Positions 53,987 to 54,143 of a stretch of DNA of 54,143 nucleotides are shown here, piece after piece. The notes below the pieces were generated by a model. The model saw only the letters and a list, made by a program, of their open reading frames with translations, was not told the DNA's origin and did not search any database. Source of the DNA: CAZKCK01 sp964552325 (GTDB lineage Bacteria; Bacteroidota; Bacteroidia; Bacteroidales; TTA-H9). Location: NCBI GenBank assembly GCA_964552325.1, contig CAZKHA010000005.1:1-54143 (forward strand), given 5' to 3'. The position numbers and the translations under genes are program-made. Each line of letters opens with the position of its first letter. Positions within the stretch are counted from its first letter, which is position 1.

Positions 53987-54143
53987 TGTGGAGATGTGAG
54001 GATGTGCTAATGTGAAAATGTGCTAATGTGCTAGTGTGAAAATGTGAAAATGGCCTGCCCTGAGCTTGTCGAAGGGTGCTAATGTGAAAACGTTTGCCCT
54101 GCGGTGGCTGAGCCCGTCGAAGGGTGAAGATCAAGAATTTGCA
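53987..54143. repeat. tandem ATGTGCTA/ATGTGAAA tract and CTGAGC palindromic repeats
   Basis: From 53985 to about 54050 the sequence is a run of 8-base units of the type ATGTGCTA, ATGTGAAA and close variants. Two copies of a 19-base palindromic motif follow: CCCTGAGCTTGTCGAAGGG at 54058-54076 and GGCTGAGCCCGTCGAAGGG at 54106-54124. No coding is supported. The tract is downstream of the SafE gene and is cut by the window edge. Confidence 0.6.

Noticed and set aside
53928..54134. 68-codon minus-strand ORF at the right end
   Set aside because: It is composed of the octamer tract and CTGAGC repeats, giving a repetitive His/Ser/Thr-rich translation, so is an artefact of the repeats.

Overview
The window is chromosomal DNA of a Bacteroidota (Bacteroidetes) bacterium with an aerobic or microaerobic respiratory lifestyle. 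The evidence is three secreted proteins with type A C-terminal sorting domains of the type IX secretion system, promoters of the Bacteroidetes type (TTTG, then about 19-22 nt, then TAnnTTTG), no obvious Shine-Dalgarno sites, several TTG starts, and lineage-typical genes (DUF3822, DUF4492, DUF2007, short AMP nucleosidase, fused CcoN-CcoO). Order or family cannot be fixed from the sequence alone. There is no rRNA, tRNA, CRISPR array or intact insertion sequence.

Layout. 1-14.4 kb: housekeeping genes (tsaD, a large TamB-like protein, holA, AMP nucleosidase, a stand-alone HsdR-N nuclease-like protein, an outer-membrane barrel, DUF3822, rsmD, a TlpA-like thioredoxin protein, coaD). 14.4-22.7 kb: a minus-strand run rsfS-ftsH-LUD-DUF2007-cdsA-psd, then a plus-strand tandem (double-domain) adenylate kinase and birA, then SRPBCC and pyrE on the minus strand. 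22.7-30.3 kb: two large secreted T9SS cargo proteins (an M14 carboxypeptidase and a BNR-repeat/PKD protein) and a non-coding stretch holding a decayed, terminal-inverted-repeat-bounded element. 30.3-33.4 kb: cytochrome bd operon (DUF4492-cydA-cydB and a 31-codon membrane ORF resembling CydX). 33.5-34.8 kb: a divergent small operon (cysteine-rich membrane protein, DUF134 regulator, NifX-like protein). 34.8-36.0 kb: another T9SS cargo protein. 36.3-54.0 kb: a respiratory superlocus.

The superlocus starts with a Tat-exported Fe-S protein, an NrfD/PsrC-type membrane protein and a membrane-anchored cytochrome c, with no molybdopterin or other catalytic subunit. It continues with the cbb3 oxidase and its maturation genes (ccoI, ccoS, a ccoN-ccoO fusion carrying an extra cytochrome c domain, ccoQ, a monoheme ccoP). 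Then come SCO, a complete caa3-type oxidase in the order I-III-IV-II, heme O synthase, a copper-binding lipoprotein, ccoG, ccoH and a SafE-like membrane protein. A reasonable inference is that menaquinol electrons reach cytochrome c through the Fe-S/NrfD/cytochrome c module and are then used by cbb3 or caa3, while cytochrome bd takes electrons directly from quinol. The copper genes (ccoI, SCO, HMA lipoprotein, SafE) would serve both heme-copper oxidases.

The points most worth follow-up are the catalytic-subunit-free Fe-S/NrfD/cytochrome c module with two substituted cluster ligands, the extra cytochrome c domain on CcoNO, the unannotated CydX-like ORF, the tandem adenylate kinase with a degenerate second half, and the DUF134/NifX/cysteine-membrane-protein operon sharing a sequence motif with the cyd upstream region.
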